Positions 1 through 8,198 of a stretch of DNA of 64,000 nucleotides are shown one piece after another. A program made the position numbers and the translations under genes. A model generated the notes under the pieces. It saw only the letters and a list, made by a program, of their open reading frames with translations. It was not told the DNA's origin and did no database searches. The stretch lies in assembly GCF_003944765.1 (NCBI RefSeq), contig NZ_RWIU01000001.1, positions 1,054,001 to 1,118,000 on the forward strand, read 5' to 3'. Numbering within the stretch: position 1 is the first letter of the stretch; each line of letters begins with the position of its first letter. Source of the stretch: Hymenobacter perfusus (GTDB lineage Bacteria; Bacteroidota; Bacteroidia; Cytophagales; Hymenobacteraceae).

Positions 1-2
1 GC

Positions 3-1214
3 AGGAAGCTACTGGAAACCGAGGGGCCGGACTGGGTGCAGCGGGGCATTATCACGGAGACACAACGGGGGCAGCTACTGGCCCTCTATCCCACCGATAC
101 TGCTGCCGTGGGCCTGTTGCCGCTGCTGGGCAGCCTATTGGTGGGCCTAAGCGCGCTGAGCGTGGTGGCAGCCAACTGGCAGGGCCTGCCCGAGCTGGTG
201 CGGCTGGGGCTGCTGCTGGGCGCTTTGTGCGGAGCCTACGCGGGCGGCGAGTATTTCCGGCGGCGCGGCAACCTCAACTTAGGCATGGGCCTGATTGCGC
301 TGGGCCTCCTGCTGTTCGGGGCCAGTATTGTGCTCACCAGCCAGCTCTACCAGCTTATCGGCTACGACCTGACCGGTCTGCTGGCCTGGGCCGTAGCGGG
401 CATGGGCCTGACGTGGCTCTACCGCAGCCGCCTGCTGTTTCTGATGACGGCCGTTATCAGTGGCATCGTGCAGGGCTACAACACCGGGCAGATGGGCGCC
501 TTCAGCTACCTCACGGCCGTAGGCACGGCGCTAGGACTGGGCTACTATTGGTGGCGGCGGCCCGATGCGCTGCTGGGCGGGGTGCTGGCCACGGGCCTGC
601 TCTGGCAGTCGGCGCTGCTCATCAACCACTTGCACGTTAAAATCACCTGGTTTTTCATTCCGGCCATGTTGGTCTACGCCTTCGGTGACTGGCAGCCCGA
701 CCGCCCGGCGGGGCGCGCGCTGCAGGGGCCGCCGCTGGTAGCGGCGTTCCTGTTTACACTGGGGCTGGCCCTGTTTGGGGAGTCGGACTTTTACGCCGGG
801 CAGCTGCGGGCACCGCTGGTGCCGTATCTGGCGGCGCTGGCGGCGGTACTGGCCCTCTCACTCTGGGGCAAACAACGGCGGGGCCGCCTCGGCAGCACCA
901 CCGACTGGCTGCTGCTGCTGCCGGGCTTCTACTTTACCGGCGGCTTGCTGCTGGCGGTGGCTACGCTGGTGGTGCTGTACGCCTACTCGGGCAGCGTATT
1001 ATGGCGGGCGCACCAGGAGCAAAACCAGGATCGGGTAACGCTGGGTACCGTGCTGTTCGTGCTGACTACGGCCGTGGCCTACTTCAAGCTGACCTGGGGA
1101 TTCATGGATAAGTCGGTGTTTTTTCTGCTGGGCGGCTTGCTGCTGTTTGGCCTGAGCTGGCTGTTGCGCCGCCGGGCTGCCCGCACCTTCGCTTCCTCTA
1201 CCCCCAAGTCATGA
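3..1214 (+). CDS. DUF2157 multi-pass membrane protein (5' end missing)
   Basis: The frame is already open at the window edge (codons from base 3 read RKLLETEGPDW before the GTG at 36), so the true start lies upstream. The visible part has a short polar N-terminus (QRGIITETQRGQLLALYP) typical of the soluble head of DUF2157 proteins, then roughly ten hydrophobic segments with small polar loops, ending in an Arg-rich tail. It overlaps the following GDYXXLXY gene by 4 bases (ATGA), so the two are co-translated. In the family DUF2157 and GDYXXLXY proteins are commonly adjacent in Bacteroidota and Proteobacteria. Their function is unknown; an inner-membrane complex is a guess. Confidence 0.85.
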   Translation, partial: RKLLETEGPDWVQRGIITETQRGQLLALYPTDTAAVGLLPLLGSLLVGLSALSVVAANWQGLPELVRLGLLLGALCGAYAGGEYFRRRGNLNLGMGLIALGLLLFGASIVLTSQLYQLIGYDLTGLLAWAVAGMGLTWLYRSRLLFLMTAVISGIVQGYNTGQMGAFSYLTAVGTALGLGYYWWRRPDALLGGVLATGLLWQSALLINHLHVKITWFFIPAMLVYAFGDWQPDRPAGRALQGPPLVAAFLFTLGLALFGESDFYAGQLRAPLVPYLAALAAVLALSLWGKQRRGRLGSTTDWLLLLPGFYFTGGLLLAVATLVVLYAYSGSVLWRAHQEQNQDRVTLGTVLFVLTTAVAYFKLTWGFMDKSVFFLLGGLLLFGLSWLLRRRAARTFASSTPKS

Positions 1215-1774
1215 GCGTACCGCTACCTCCCGTTCCCACCGCTCCTTTGCCCGATTTGCCGGAGCCCCGGCGGCGCCGCTGGCTGCAATGGCTGGTGCTG
1301 GCCCAGGTGCTGTTCGTGCTGGGCGTGGCGGCGGCCGGCTATGCCACCGAGGCCCTGGGCCAGCGCATCTGGCTCCGGACCCAGCCCGTGGACCCGCGCG
1401 ACCTGCTTTACGGTGACTACCTGAACCTGCGCTACCAGATTGGCGAGGTGCCGGGCAGCCTGTGGCGCGGCCCGCGGCCGCCTCGTCGCAAGCAGGCCGC
1501 CTACGTGCTGCTCAGCCCCCACCCCGATAGCACCTACGAGGCCGTGGGTGTATATCCCGAGCGGCCCGCCACCACGGGCCGGCAAGCCGTGCTGCGCGGC
1601 TCGGTACAGGATGTATGGCGGCGCGGCCTGCGCCTGCGCTACGGCCTGGAGCGGTATTACGTGCCCGAAACCATGAGCCGCAGCCTGCACCAGCGGCGCA
1701 GCCTGCGCGTGCAGGTCAGCCTGGCGCCCTGGGGGCAGGCGCGCATTACCCGCGTGGACACCACCGCCCGCTAA
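1211..1774 (+). CDS. GDYXXLXY domain membrane-anchored protein
   Basis: This 187-residue protein has a Pro-rich cytoplasmic start, one membrane segment at about residues 28-47 (WLVLAQVLFVLGVAAAGYA) and an outside domain. The family signature is visible as RDLLYGDYLNLRYQI near residue 60-75, matching GDYxxLxY exactly. The start ATG overlaps the stop of the DUF2157 gene, which argues for one operon and probably one complex. No catalytic residues are known for the family. The gene ends about 115 bases before the next possible small gene. Confidence 0.85.
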   Translation: MSVPLPPVPTAPLPDLPEPRRRRWLQWLVLAQVLFVLGVAAAGYATEALGQRIWLRTQPVDPRDLLYGDYLNLRYQIGEVPGSLWRGPRPPRRKQAAYVLLSPHPDSTYEAVGVYPERPATTGRQAVLRGSVQDVWRRGLRLRYGLERYYVPETMSRSLHQRRSLRVQVSLAPWGQARITRVDTTAR

Positions 1775-1888
1775 CCAAAAAGCTGCGCCTTATTTTACCG
1801 ATTTCCATTATCTTGGCTGGCAAGTTTTGCTCCGTTTGCCGCTACCCTACCTATTGCATGTTGTCTTATCCTTTTATTTCCCTGCTTC

Positions 1889-2038
1889 ATGAAGAAAGCC
1901 AATCTAGCCTCTATTGGCGAGGTACTGGCCGCCCAGCGGCGAGCCACTCAGCCAACCACCGTTCATAGCAAAACGGCAAAAGCTCGCTCCGCGCAGACCC
2001 TCGGTCATACGGACGCTGCCAGTTCACCCCAGAAATAA
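1889..2038 (+). CDS. Possible 49-residue basic peptide
   Basis: An ATG at 1889 opens a 49-codon frame that begins MKKANLASIGEVLAAQRR and ends SSPQK before TAA. It sits alone between the GDYXXLXY gene and a strong hairpin that begins 3 bases after its stop, and upstream there is a TATCTTGG at 1809-1816 resembling a Bacteroidota -7 box. The peptide is rich in Lys, Arg, Ala and Thr, has no signal peptide and no cysteine. I recognise no family. The tight terminator and a plausible promoter favour a real gene; the short length and lack of a known homologue are the doubts. Confidence 0.45.
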   Translation: MKKANLASIGEVLAAQRRATQPTTVHSKTAKARSAQTLGHTDAASSPQK

Positions 2039-2040
2039 TA

Positions 2041-2079
2041 AACCGCCCGCCCCGAATATTCTCCGGAGCGGGCGGTTTT
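2041..2079 (+). terminator. Rho-independent terminator
   Basis: A 10-bp stem (AACCGCCCGC at 2041-2050 with GCGGGCGGTT at 2068-2077) is followed by a short T run. It immediately follows the 49-codon frame on the plus strand and could also end the minus-strand exbD transcript, which stops at 2096. Confidence 0.7.
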
Positions 2080-2095
2080 GCTTGCAGCCGGCAGC

Positions 2096-2602
2096 TTAGC
2101 GGTTGCTGGCCAGCAGGTTTCGGTCGGCCTGATCCAGATCAACCAGCGCGTATTTTTTGGTGTCGGTGATGTTCATTTCGTCCAAAGCATCCACCATGCT
2201 CTGGTAAGAGGCTTCGTCGGTGGGCTTGATGATGACCATGCCGCCCGCCTTCTGCCGGAACTGCAGCAGCAGCTTACGCAGCCCCTCGGCCCCGAACGTG
2301 GTGGTGTGTACCGCCGCCATATTCCGGCCCGGGTTTTCGCCGAAGAAGTACTGAATCCGGCTGTCCTTGCCCAGCAGCAGCGTCAGGGCCTTGGAGGCCG
2401 GCACGTCCGAGGTTTCGGAGCCCTTGGCCGGCAGGGCCACTTCCATTACCGTGGGCTTGCTGAAGGTGGTCGTCAGCATGAAAAAGGTGAGCAGCAGAAA
2501 CGCCAGATCCACCATCGGCGTCATGTCGAGGTGGAAAGCGTGTTTTTTGGCGCGGGGCTTGGAGCCTTTCGCGGCGGGAGCAGCAGTCTGAAGGTTGGCC
2601 AT
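2096..2602 (-). CDS. exbD: ExbD/TolR-type biopolymer transporter
   Basis: This 168-residue protein is the ExbD subunit of a proton-driven envelope motor. The start at 2602 (MANLQTAAPAAKG) gives a short Lys-rich cytoplasmic head, one membrane helix (about 28-46) and a periplasmic domain. The helix carries the conserved proton-pathway aspartate in MTPMVDLAF (Asp32). A longer open frame reaches 2731, but its extra part looks like untranslated leader. No exbB/tolQ or second exbD lies next to it, so its motor partner must be encoded elsewhere. Three TonB-domain proteins lie 35 kb away, with no sign of direct linkage. Confidence 0.9.
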   Translation of the reverse strand: MANLQTAAPAAKGSKPRAKKHAFHLDMTPMVDLAFLLLTFFMLTTTFSKPTVMEVALPAKGSETSDVPASKALTLLLGKDSRIQYFFGENPGRNMAAVHTTTFGAEGLRKLLLQFRQKAGGMVIIKPTDEASYQSMVDALDEMNITDTKKYALVDLDQADRNLLASNR

Positions 2603-2743
2603 AACGGTGCTGGGGGTTAGGTGAGTACGGTTGTATTCAGGCAACGCTATACCGTGGTTGGGTATTGTATCTACCGAACCGCCAGGTATTCTTGCACTCG
2701 TTTCCTGTTTCATCCCGGCCCGCAGTCCCATCTTCCGGCTTTT

Positions 2744-3202
2744 ATGCGCAAACTCCTTTCGCTTCTTTGTCTCAGCCTGCTGGTGTGGGCTTTGCTGCTC
2801 GGGCTGCTCCTGGGGAAGATGGCGCTACAGGCCACCCTCGATATTCAGCTGCACAACACCTTCGTGGTGGTGGGGAGTTATGCCGGGCAACTCTGGCTGC
2901 TGGTCCTTGTGGTACTGCTGGTGCTGGCCGCCAATAGCCTGAAGCAGCGGGCCAGAGAAAGTAAGCTGCTGCTCGGGCTGCTGGCCGGAAGCGGTTTGCT
3001 GCTGGAAGTATTGCTGCTCAACTCATTCATGGATACTGGCTTTACCGTCTATCCGCCCCTTTCCCCCGGCCCAGCTACATCCGTTGACCCTTTAGCCAAT
3101 GTGCGATGGATATTCTGGGGGCTACAGGGCTTTTTGCTGTTGGTTGTTCTGTGGGCAAGTGTTCGGCTGCTACTGCTTACACGCCGGCCGCCCTCCGCCT
3201 AA
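2744..3202 (+). CDS. Small four-helix membrane protein with oxidase-like motif
   Basis: This 152-residue protein starts at MRKLLSLLCLSLL and has four hydrophobic segments. After the first comes DIQLHNTFVVVGSYAGQLW, which resembles the DIxLHDTYFVVAHFHY motif of heme-copper oxidase subunit I, but the His pair that would bind heme/copper is absent (GSYAGQ instead of AHFHY). I see no other oxidase features. Its stop codon overlaps that of the convergent 5-formyl-THF cyclo-ligase gene (shared CTAA at 3199-3202). It is divergent from exbD with about 140 bases between. The function is unknown. Confidence 0.75.
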   Translation: MRKLLSLLCLSLLVWALLLGLLLGKMALQATLDIQLHNTFVVVGSYAGQLWLLVLVVLLVLAANSLKQRARESKLLLGLLAGSGLLLEVLLLNSFMDTGFTVYPPLSPGPATSVDPLANVRWIFWGLQGFLLLVVLWASVRLLLLTRRPPSA

Positions 3203-3771
3203 AACCGCCACACCCGCTCCGGCGTGAGGCAGGCGTGCAGCGGCACGTCACCGGCCCAGGCATCGGTAATGCGCGCAACCGGTGGCTCCAGGCTCACGCC
3301 AATCCGCAGCGCATCGGGCCGGCATTCCGTTAGAAACCGGTCGTAGAAACCCTTACCGTAGCCCACGCGGTGGCCGGCTTCGTCGAAGGCCAGCAACGGA
3401 ACCAGCACGGCATCCAGCTGCAAAGGCGCTACTTCGGCGGCCCTCACCGGCTCCGGAATGGCCCACTTGTTGTTCATGAGCTGGGTTTCGGACGTGAGAT
3501 GGAAGTGGCGCAGCGTGTGGCCGTCGGCCTGTACTACCGGCACGGCCAGCTGCAGGTGCGGCTGCTTCGCCCACAGCTGCCGGATCAGCAGCCAGGTATC
3601 GGGCTCATGCTGCTGCGGAATAGGCAGAAACAGGTGCAGCCACTGCCACTCCGCCACCGGAAACCCAGCCCGTAGCTGCTGCCACAGCGCGGTACTGCGG
3701 TGCGCCACTTCGGCTTCGGACAGGGCGCGGCGGCGGGCCAGGGCTTCGCGGCGGAGGTCGGCTTTGGTCAC
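3199..3771 (-). CDS. 5-formyltetrahydrofolate cyclo-ligase
   Basis: The enzyme converts 5-formyl-THF to 5,10-methenyl-THF with ATP, salvaging folate. It has 190 residues, the usual length. The signature is near the C-terminus: LVPLLAFDEAGHRVGYGKGFYDRFL region, with the GYGKGFYDR loop that binds ATP/phosphate. The N-terminal KADLRREALARRRALS helix is also typical. The start is a GTG at 3771; no closer ATG keeps the N-terminal helix. The gene ends inside the stop of the convergent small membrane protein. Upstream lies a run of GGATT words like the low-complexity repeats described below. Confidence 0.92.
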   Translation of the reverse strand: MTKADLRREALARRRALSEAEVAHRSTALWQQLRAGFPVAEWQWLHLFLPIPQQHEPDTWLLIRQLWAKQPHLQLAVPVVQADGHTLRHFHLTSETQLMNNKWAIPEPVRAAEVAPLQLDAVLVPLLAFDEAGHRVGYGKGFYDRFLTECRPDALRIGVSLEPPVARITDAWAGDVPLHACLTPERVWRF

Positions 3772-3867
3772 AGATTTTCGCGGATTAAACGGATTACGCT
3801 AATTTTTTCGTCACCTAATCCAAACAGCAGGGCACGCTTTTCGGCTGGTTTCTTTTAACTGAAACTG

Positions 3868-4776
3868 CTAATCCAGCGCCGTCACGTAGAAGCCCACTTT
3901 TGGCTGCATACCAGCCAGCCTGGCTCCGAGGGAAGGTTTTTCCCAGGAATCCTGGCTGGTTTTGCGGAAGTACAGGTCGCCTTTGCCGTAACCCAGAGCG
4001 CTGGAAAAGGCCAGACTTTTACTTACCTGCTCCACCTCCCCGCCGCTAATCCACTCCAGCGTCAGCAGGAAATCCTCGTCCATTATCAGCTGATCGGTGG
4101 TCAGGTCCACGGTCAGCGGGGCGCTGGGGCCGGTTCGGTCAGCCGTGCTCACCAGCAGGTTGCGGGTGAGCAGCTTCTCCCCCGACGGCCGCCCATCGGG
4201 CAGCAGCCGGTACAGGTTTACGCGAAACCGCAAGGTGTCGGGCTGATCGTAGAGCACGTTAAAATGAGCGGTCAGCAGCTTGGAGGGCTGGTGTTTGAGG
4301 CAGACGACCATGCCTATCTCGGCTCCCAGGTGCTCAGCTTTGAGCTTGGAGATGATGGAATGCGAGGTGCTGGTGCAGCCCAGCGTCCGGCGGCGTTTGT
4401 ATAGCCCCGCTCCCTGCACCCGCACATCGGCCAGCGGAACGGCCACGGGCACCAGCGTGCGGTTGGGCTGCGCCACCAGCTCCCGCAACACTACCCGCTG
4501 CGGCCGGTAGCCCAGGCTGGAAACATACACGGTATCCGTTAGATTAGCCGACGAGTAGGCCAACTGGTAGCGGCCATGTTCGTCGGTTACGGTGCCCACG
4601 CTTTTGCCCGGAATACCCAGGTTAGCATACGGCACCGGGCCGGCCGCGGGGCCGGCGGTAATGGAGCCGGTCAACGTCTGGCCAATGGCCACCATAGGCA
4701 ATAGCGCCACCAATAGGCTACCAACTGCTGTCCGCAGCCAGGAACCAGAAAAACGAAGAAGTCGGATAGCCACCAT
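3868..4776 (-). CDS. Secreted carboxypeptidase-regulatory-like domain protein
   Basis: This 302-residue protein starts at MVAIRLLRFSGSW with a signal peptide ending near VAIGQ. It then has a CarboxypepD_reg-like beta-sandwich (about 35-110: LTGSITAGPAAGPVPYANLG ... GYRPQRVVL), the domain used at the N-terminus of TonB-dependent receptors and in many Bacteroidota surface proteins. The remaining 180 residues are beta-rich without a recognised family. There is no barrel or plug, so it is not a receptor. It probably acts in the periplasm or on the cell surface. An upstream extension to 4830 is open, but the signal peptide fits 4776. Confidence 0.8.
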   Translation of the reverse strand: MVAIRLLRFSGSWLRTAVGSLLVALLPMVAIGQTLTGSITAGPAAGPVPYANLGIPGKSVGTVTDEHGRYQLAYSSANLTDTVYVSSLGYRPQRVVLRELVAQPNRTLVPVAVPLADVRVQGAGLYKRRRTLGCTSTSHSIISKLKAEHLGAEIGMVVCLKHQPSKLLTAHFNVLYDQPDTLRFRVNLYRLLPDGRPSGEKLLTRNLLVSTADRTGPSAPLTVDLTTDQLIMDEDFLLTLEWISGGEVEQVSKSLAFSSALGYGKGDLYFRKTSQDSWEKPSLGARLAGMQPKVGFYVTALD

Positions 4777-4857
4777 CGGGAATAAGGAGTTGGAGAAGAG
4801 TAGAACAACTCTCCCCCAGAGTCCTGCCAATGGCCGATGGTTGTCAGCTAATGTTTC

Positions 4858-6450
4858 CTACTCCTCCTCCAGCACCGTAAACTCCAGCGCCAGCGGGTCG
4901 AAGGCATCCAGCAGCTGGTTGATAAAGCCGGGGTTGTTGATGAGAATGCTGAGTACGTTATCCTCCCGCTCCTGCAGGTGGCCGTTGGGCATCAGCTTAT
5001 CCTTGAGGGCCGTGAGCTGGGTGTAAGCAGTTTCGTGCTTGGCTTCGGCGGCTTTGCTGAGGCGCTTTTCCAAGCCTGCTACAATGCCGGATACCTTCTG
5101 CTGCTCGGCGGCCACGGTTTTTACCAATGTCGGGTCGAGGCGCTGGGCCAGTTCGGTTACCTGCCGGAAGGCGGCGGCCAGCTGCTGTTGTTGCTCCTGC
5201 AGGCTCACTTCTTCCTGCCCCAGCATAGCGCCCACCTGCTTCTTCAGCTCCGGCAGCGGCCGGAAAATATCCAGCGACGTCAGGCTGAGCTTGCGCAGCT
5301 TGCCGGCGTTGGCCTTGCTGATGAACTGCGCCGAGTTGCGCGGCAGCAGCACCGGAAACGGCACCTGGTTCTGGTCGAACACGCCTTTGAGCTGGAACCA
5401 GTAGGCCACCTCGGCCCCGCCGCCGATGTAGCATAGGTTAGGCAGCAGCAGCTCCTGATACAGCGGCCGCAGCACCACGTTGGGGCTGAACTGCTCGGGG
5501 TGCTCCTGGGCCAGCGCCAGCAGCTCGGCCTGGGTGTGGCAGTGGCCGGTGTTGCGCACCGTAATCTGCACACAGTCCTGGGCCGCGTCGTACTCCAGCC
5601 GCTCCCGCTTGCCGCCGTCGGTGAGGAAGAACAGGTTGAGGGCGCGCGAGTACACCTGGGGCTTGTAGCCGGCGGCTTCGAGGCGGGCATTGGCCGCCTG
5701 CACCGCGTTGTTGGAGGCCTGGGACTGGATTTCCTGCTCCAGCACCGGCACCAGTGCCTGCTTCAGCGCCGATGCGTCGGCATCCAGACTCACCAGTCCA
5801 TACTCGCCAAACAGGTCGTGCGTAAGGCGGCGGGTGGCCTCGGCTAGCGTGCCCGACTGCTCATAGGCCTCCCGGAACAGCGCCGGCACATCGGCGGGCA
5901 GCTGGTCGAGCAGCTCCTCTTTCAGGCCACCTAGCGGTAGCCGGCCTACGGGGCCGCCCTGGTCGGCGGCGTTCCACTCGTACTTTTTGCCGAACAGGTT
6001 CAGGTGGTTGATTTCGGCGAAATCGTGGTCCTCCGTGGCCATCCAGTACACCGGCACGAAATCGTACTGCGGGTACTGCTGCTTCAGCTGGCGGGCCAGC
6101 TTCACGGCCGTTACAATCTTGTAGATGAAGTACAGCGGCCCCGTCAGCAGATTGAGCTGGTGGCCAGTGGTGATGGTGAACGTCGTGTCCTTATCCAGCA
6201 GCTCCAGATTAGCCTGCACGGCCGGGTTCACTGTAGGCAGGGTGGCGTACTGCCGGCGCAGTTCCTCAGTCAGCCGCTGCCGGGCCTCGGGCGTGTACTG
6301 GGCCTGCTTCTCCCGGATCTGCTCTTCAAAAGCGGCCAGCGTGGGGAAGCGGTGATAAAACGGCTGCAACGCTTCCGCCTGGGCCAGATAATCGGTGAGC
6401 AAAGAGGAAAACGCGCCGGTTTCGGCGTACGCAAGAGTCGTGACGGACAT
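4858..6450 (-). CDS. bshC: Bacillithiol synthase BshC (cysteine-adding enzyme)
   Basis: BshC is the last step in bacillithiol synthesis, joining cysteine to glucosaminyl-malate. It has 530 residues, matching the family. Recognisable blocks are TITTGHQLNLLTGPLYFIYK near residue 95, PVYWMATEDHDFAEINH near 135, and a long C-terminal coiled coil (about 400-500) before the ending LALEFTVLEEE. It shows that this organism makes bacillithiol rather than glutathione as its low-molecular thiol. bshA and bshB are not in the window. The gene is followed by the secreted protein above and preceded by a REP-rich spacer. Confidence 0.95.
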   Translation of the reverse strand: MSVTTLAYAETGAFSSLLTDYLAQAEALQPFYHRFPTLAAFEEQIREKQAQYTPEARQRLTEELRRQYATLPTVNPAVQANLELLDKDTTFTITTGHQLNLLTGPLYFIYKIVTAVKLARQLKQQYPQYDFVPVYWMATEDHDFAEINHLNLFGKKYEWNAADQGGPVGRLPLGGLKEELLDQLPADVPALFREAYEQSGTLAEATRRLTHDLFGEYGLVSLDADASALKQALVPVLEQEIQSQASNNAVQAANARLEAAGYKPQVYSRALNLFFLTDGGKRERLEYDAAQDCVQITVRNTGHCHTQAELLALAQEHPEQFSPNVVLRPLYQELLLPNLCYIGGGAEVAYWFQLKGVFDQNQVPFPVLLPRNSAQFISKANAGKLRKLSLTSLDIFRPLPELKKQVGAMLGQEEVSLQEQQQQLAAAFRQVTELAQRLDPTLVKTVAAEQQKVSGIVAGLEKRLSKAAEAKHETAYTQLTALKDKLMPNGHLQEREDNVLSILINNPGFINQLLDAFDPLALEFTVLEEE

Positions 6451-6552
6451 ACGAGAGGAGGATAATCGGGCTATAACCGGCCAGCGGCCACAAAGTAACT
6501 GGGTATTTTTTGGGATGGTCCCAGAGTCGTCTTCAAACGCGGCCCCAACTGT

Positions 6553-6703
6553 CCCAGGGCTGAAGCCCTGGGCTACGCAGCGTACCGGGCGGAACAGGGT
6601 ATTAATCAGCCATCAACCCGCCCAAAAACAACCCAGGGCCGAAGCCCTGAGCTACGAAGCGTGCCAACCGGAACGCTGCATAGCCCAGGGCTTCAGCCCT
6701 GGG
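6553..6703. repeat. Cluster of three REP-like CCCAGGG palindromes
   Basis: Three 20-bp palindromes with arms CCCAGGGCT/AGCCCTGGG lie at 6553-6572, 6632-6651 (two changes) and 6684-6703. Each head has a tail CTACGnAGCGTnCCGG; the third unit is inverted relative to the second, forming a head-to-head pair like a BIME. They fill the spacer between rimO and bshC. Two more copies with a TTTAAA centre lie at 16651 and 34936. No RAYT-type transposase gene is in the window. Confidence 0.85.
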
Positions 6704-6720
6704 AAATCAGGAAAGCCGGC

Positions 6721-8034
6721 TTACACCAGCTTGCCGTACAAATCGAAGTCGGAGGCCTCGGTAATCTGCACCTGGGCGAAGTCGCCGAGGCGGACGTAGG
6801 TGTCTTTGGTGGCGGGCACCAGTACTTCGTTGTCCACTTCGGGCGAGTCGTACTGGGTGCGGCCCACGAAGTAGCCGCTTTCCTTGCGGTCGAAGAGCAC
6901 CTTGTGGGTCTGGCCCACGCGCTCCTCGTTCAGCTCCATCGAAATGCCCTGCTGCAGCTCCATAATCTGGTCGGCGCGGTCCTGCTTTACTTCGGCCGGC
7001 ACGTCGTCTTCCAGGGTGTAGGAATGCGTATTGTCCTCGTGCGAGTAGGTGAAAATGCCCAGACGGTCGAAGCGGGTTTCCTCCACGAAGTTGTAGAGGT
7101 CCTCGAAGTCCTGCTGGGTTTCGCCGGGGTGGCCGGCAATGAGCGTGGTGCGCAGCGCAATGCCCGGCACTCGCTGGCGGATGGTATCCACCAGCTCCAC
7201 CGTGCGGCGCTTGCTGATACCGCGGCGCATGGTTTTCAGCATGTTATCTGAAATATGCTGCAGGGGCATATCCAGGTACTTGCAGATGTTTTCCCGCTCG
7301 GCCATTACGTCCAACGCGTCCATCGGGAACTGTGAAGGGTAGGCATATTGCAGCCGGATCCAATCGATGCCGTTCACGTCAGACAGGTTGCGGAGCAGGT
7401 CGGCCAGCTTCCGCTCACCGTAGTGCTGCAGGCCGTAGTAGGTCAGATCCTGGGCAATGAGAATCAGCTCCTTTGTGCCCATGGAGGCGAGGCGGCTGGC
7501 TTCCTTCACCAAGTCCTCGATGGGGCGGTCCATATGCTTGCCGCGCATCAGCGGAATGGCGCAGAACGAGCAGGGCCGGTTGCAGCCCTCGGCAATCTTG
7601 AAGTAGGCGTAGTGCTTGGGCGTGGTCAGCAGCCGCTCGCCCACCAGCTCGTGCATGTAGTCGGCCTCCAGCGTTTTCATCAGCTGCGGCAGCTCCAGGG
7701 TCCCGAAAAAGGCATCCACCTGTGGGATTTCCACCTCCAGGTCGTCCTTATAGCGCTGCGAGAGGCAGCCTGTCACATAGAGTTTGTCCAGCTTGCCGGC
7801 TTCCTTCTCGTCGGCGTAGCGCAGAATGGTGTCGATGCTTTCCTGCTTGGCGTTGTCGATAAAGCCGCAGGTGTTGATGATGACGATGTTGGCGTCGCTC
7901 TTCTCGGCTTCGTGCGTCACCTCAAACTGGTTGGCGCGAAGCTGGCCCATGAGCACCTCCGAGTCCACGATGTTCTTGGAGCAGCCGAGGGTGATGACGT
8001 TGACTTTATTGGCCTGCTGGCTTCTTACTTTCAT
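6721..8034 (-). CDS. rimO: Ribosomal protein S12 methylthiotransferase RimO
   Basis: RimO is a radical-SAM enzyme that adds a methylthio group to the conserved aspartate of ribosomal protein S12. The 437-residue protein starts at MKVRSQQANKVNVITLGCSKN. The N-terminal [4Fe-4S] domain has Cys18, Cys56 and Cys90; the radical-SAM triad is Cys151, Cys155 and Cys158 in GCNRPCSFCAIP; a TRAM domain ends the chain. A longer open frame to 8196 would add 54 residues read from leader and repeat DNA and is unlikely to be used. It follows ftsY in direction and fits the usual Bacteroidota order ftsY-rimO. Confidence 0.95.
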   Translation of the reverse strand: MKVRSQQANKVNVITLGCSKNIVDSEVLMGQLRANQFEVTHEAEKSDANIVIINTCGFIDNAKQESIDTILRYADEKEAGKLDKLYVTGCLSQRYKDDLEVEIPQVDAFFGTLELPQLMKTLEADYMHELVGERLLTTPKHYAYFKIAEGCNRPCSFCAIPLMRGKHMDRPIEDLVKEASRLASMGTKELILIAQDLTYYGLQHYGERKLADLLRNLSDVNGIDWIRLQYAYPSQFPMDALDVMAERENICKYLDMPLQHISDNMLKTMRRGISKRRTVELVDTIRQRVPGIALRTTLIAGHPGETQQDFEDLYNFVEETRFDRLGIFTYSHEDNTHSYTLEDDVPAEVKQDRADQIMELQQGISMELNEERVGQTHKVLFDRKESGYFVGRTQYDSPEVDNEVLVPATKDTYVRLGDFAQVQITEASDFDLYGKLV

Positions 8035-8057
8035 GCTGGATTGGGTAGGCGGGCGGC

Positions 8058-8090
8058 CGGGCAATTTCTTATCAGTGAGAAAGTTGCCCG
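8058..8090 (-). other. Hairpin in the rimO leader
   Basis: CGGGCAA (8058-8064) pairs with TTGCCCG (8084-8090), and TTTCT pairs with AGAAA inside after a one-base bulge. The hairpin lies between the -7 box at 8118-8125 and the rimO start at 8034, so it would be in the 5' untranslated RNA. I cannot tell whether it is regulatory. Confidence 0.4.
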
Positions 8091-8117
8091 CTACAGCCCG
8101 CGACGAAAATCGGACCG

Positions 8118-8125
8118 CAAAGGTA
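8118..8125 (-). promoter_or_regulatory. Bacteroidota -7 box for rimO
   Basis: The minus strand reads TACCTTTG, an exact match to TAnnTTTG, 83 bases upstream of the rimO start. No TTTG is found at the expected -33 distance. It would give rimO its own promoter after ftsY. Confidence 0.5.
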
Positions 8126-8198
8126 CGCAGGCGGCAACGCTTTTTCCTACTGAGGAAGTTTCTTTGTGCAGCCGCGGCACCGGCAGGCAGCAACAAAA

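Noticed and set aside
1615..1968. 117-codon plus-strand frame overlapping the GDYXXLXY gene
   Set aside because: Overlaps a real gene in another frame and has no recognisable domain.
8035..8196. N-terminal extension of rimO by 54 codons
   Set aside because: The extension reads through the leader, its hairpin and the -7 box, and the family begins at MKVRSQQANKVNVITLGC.
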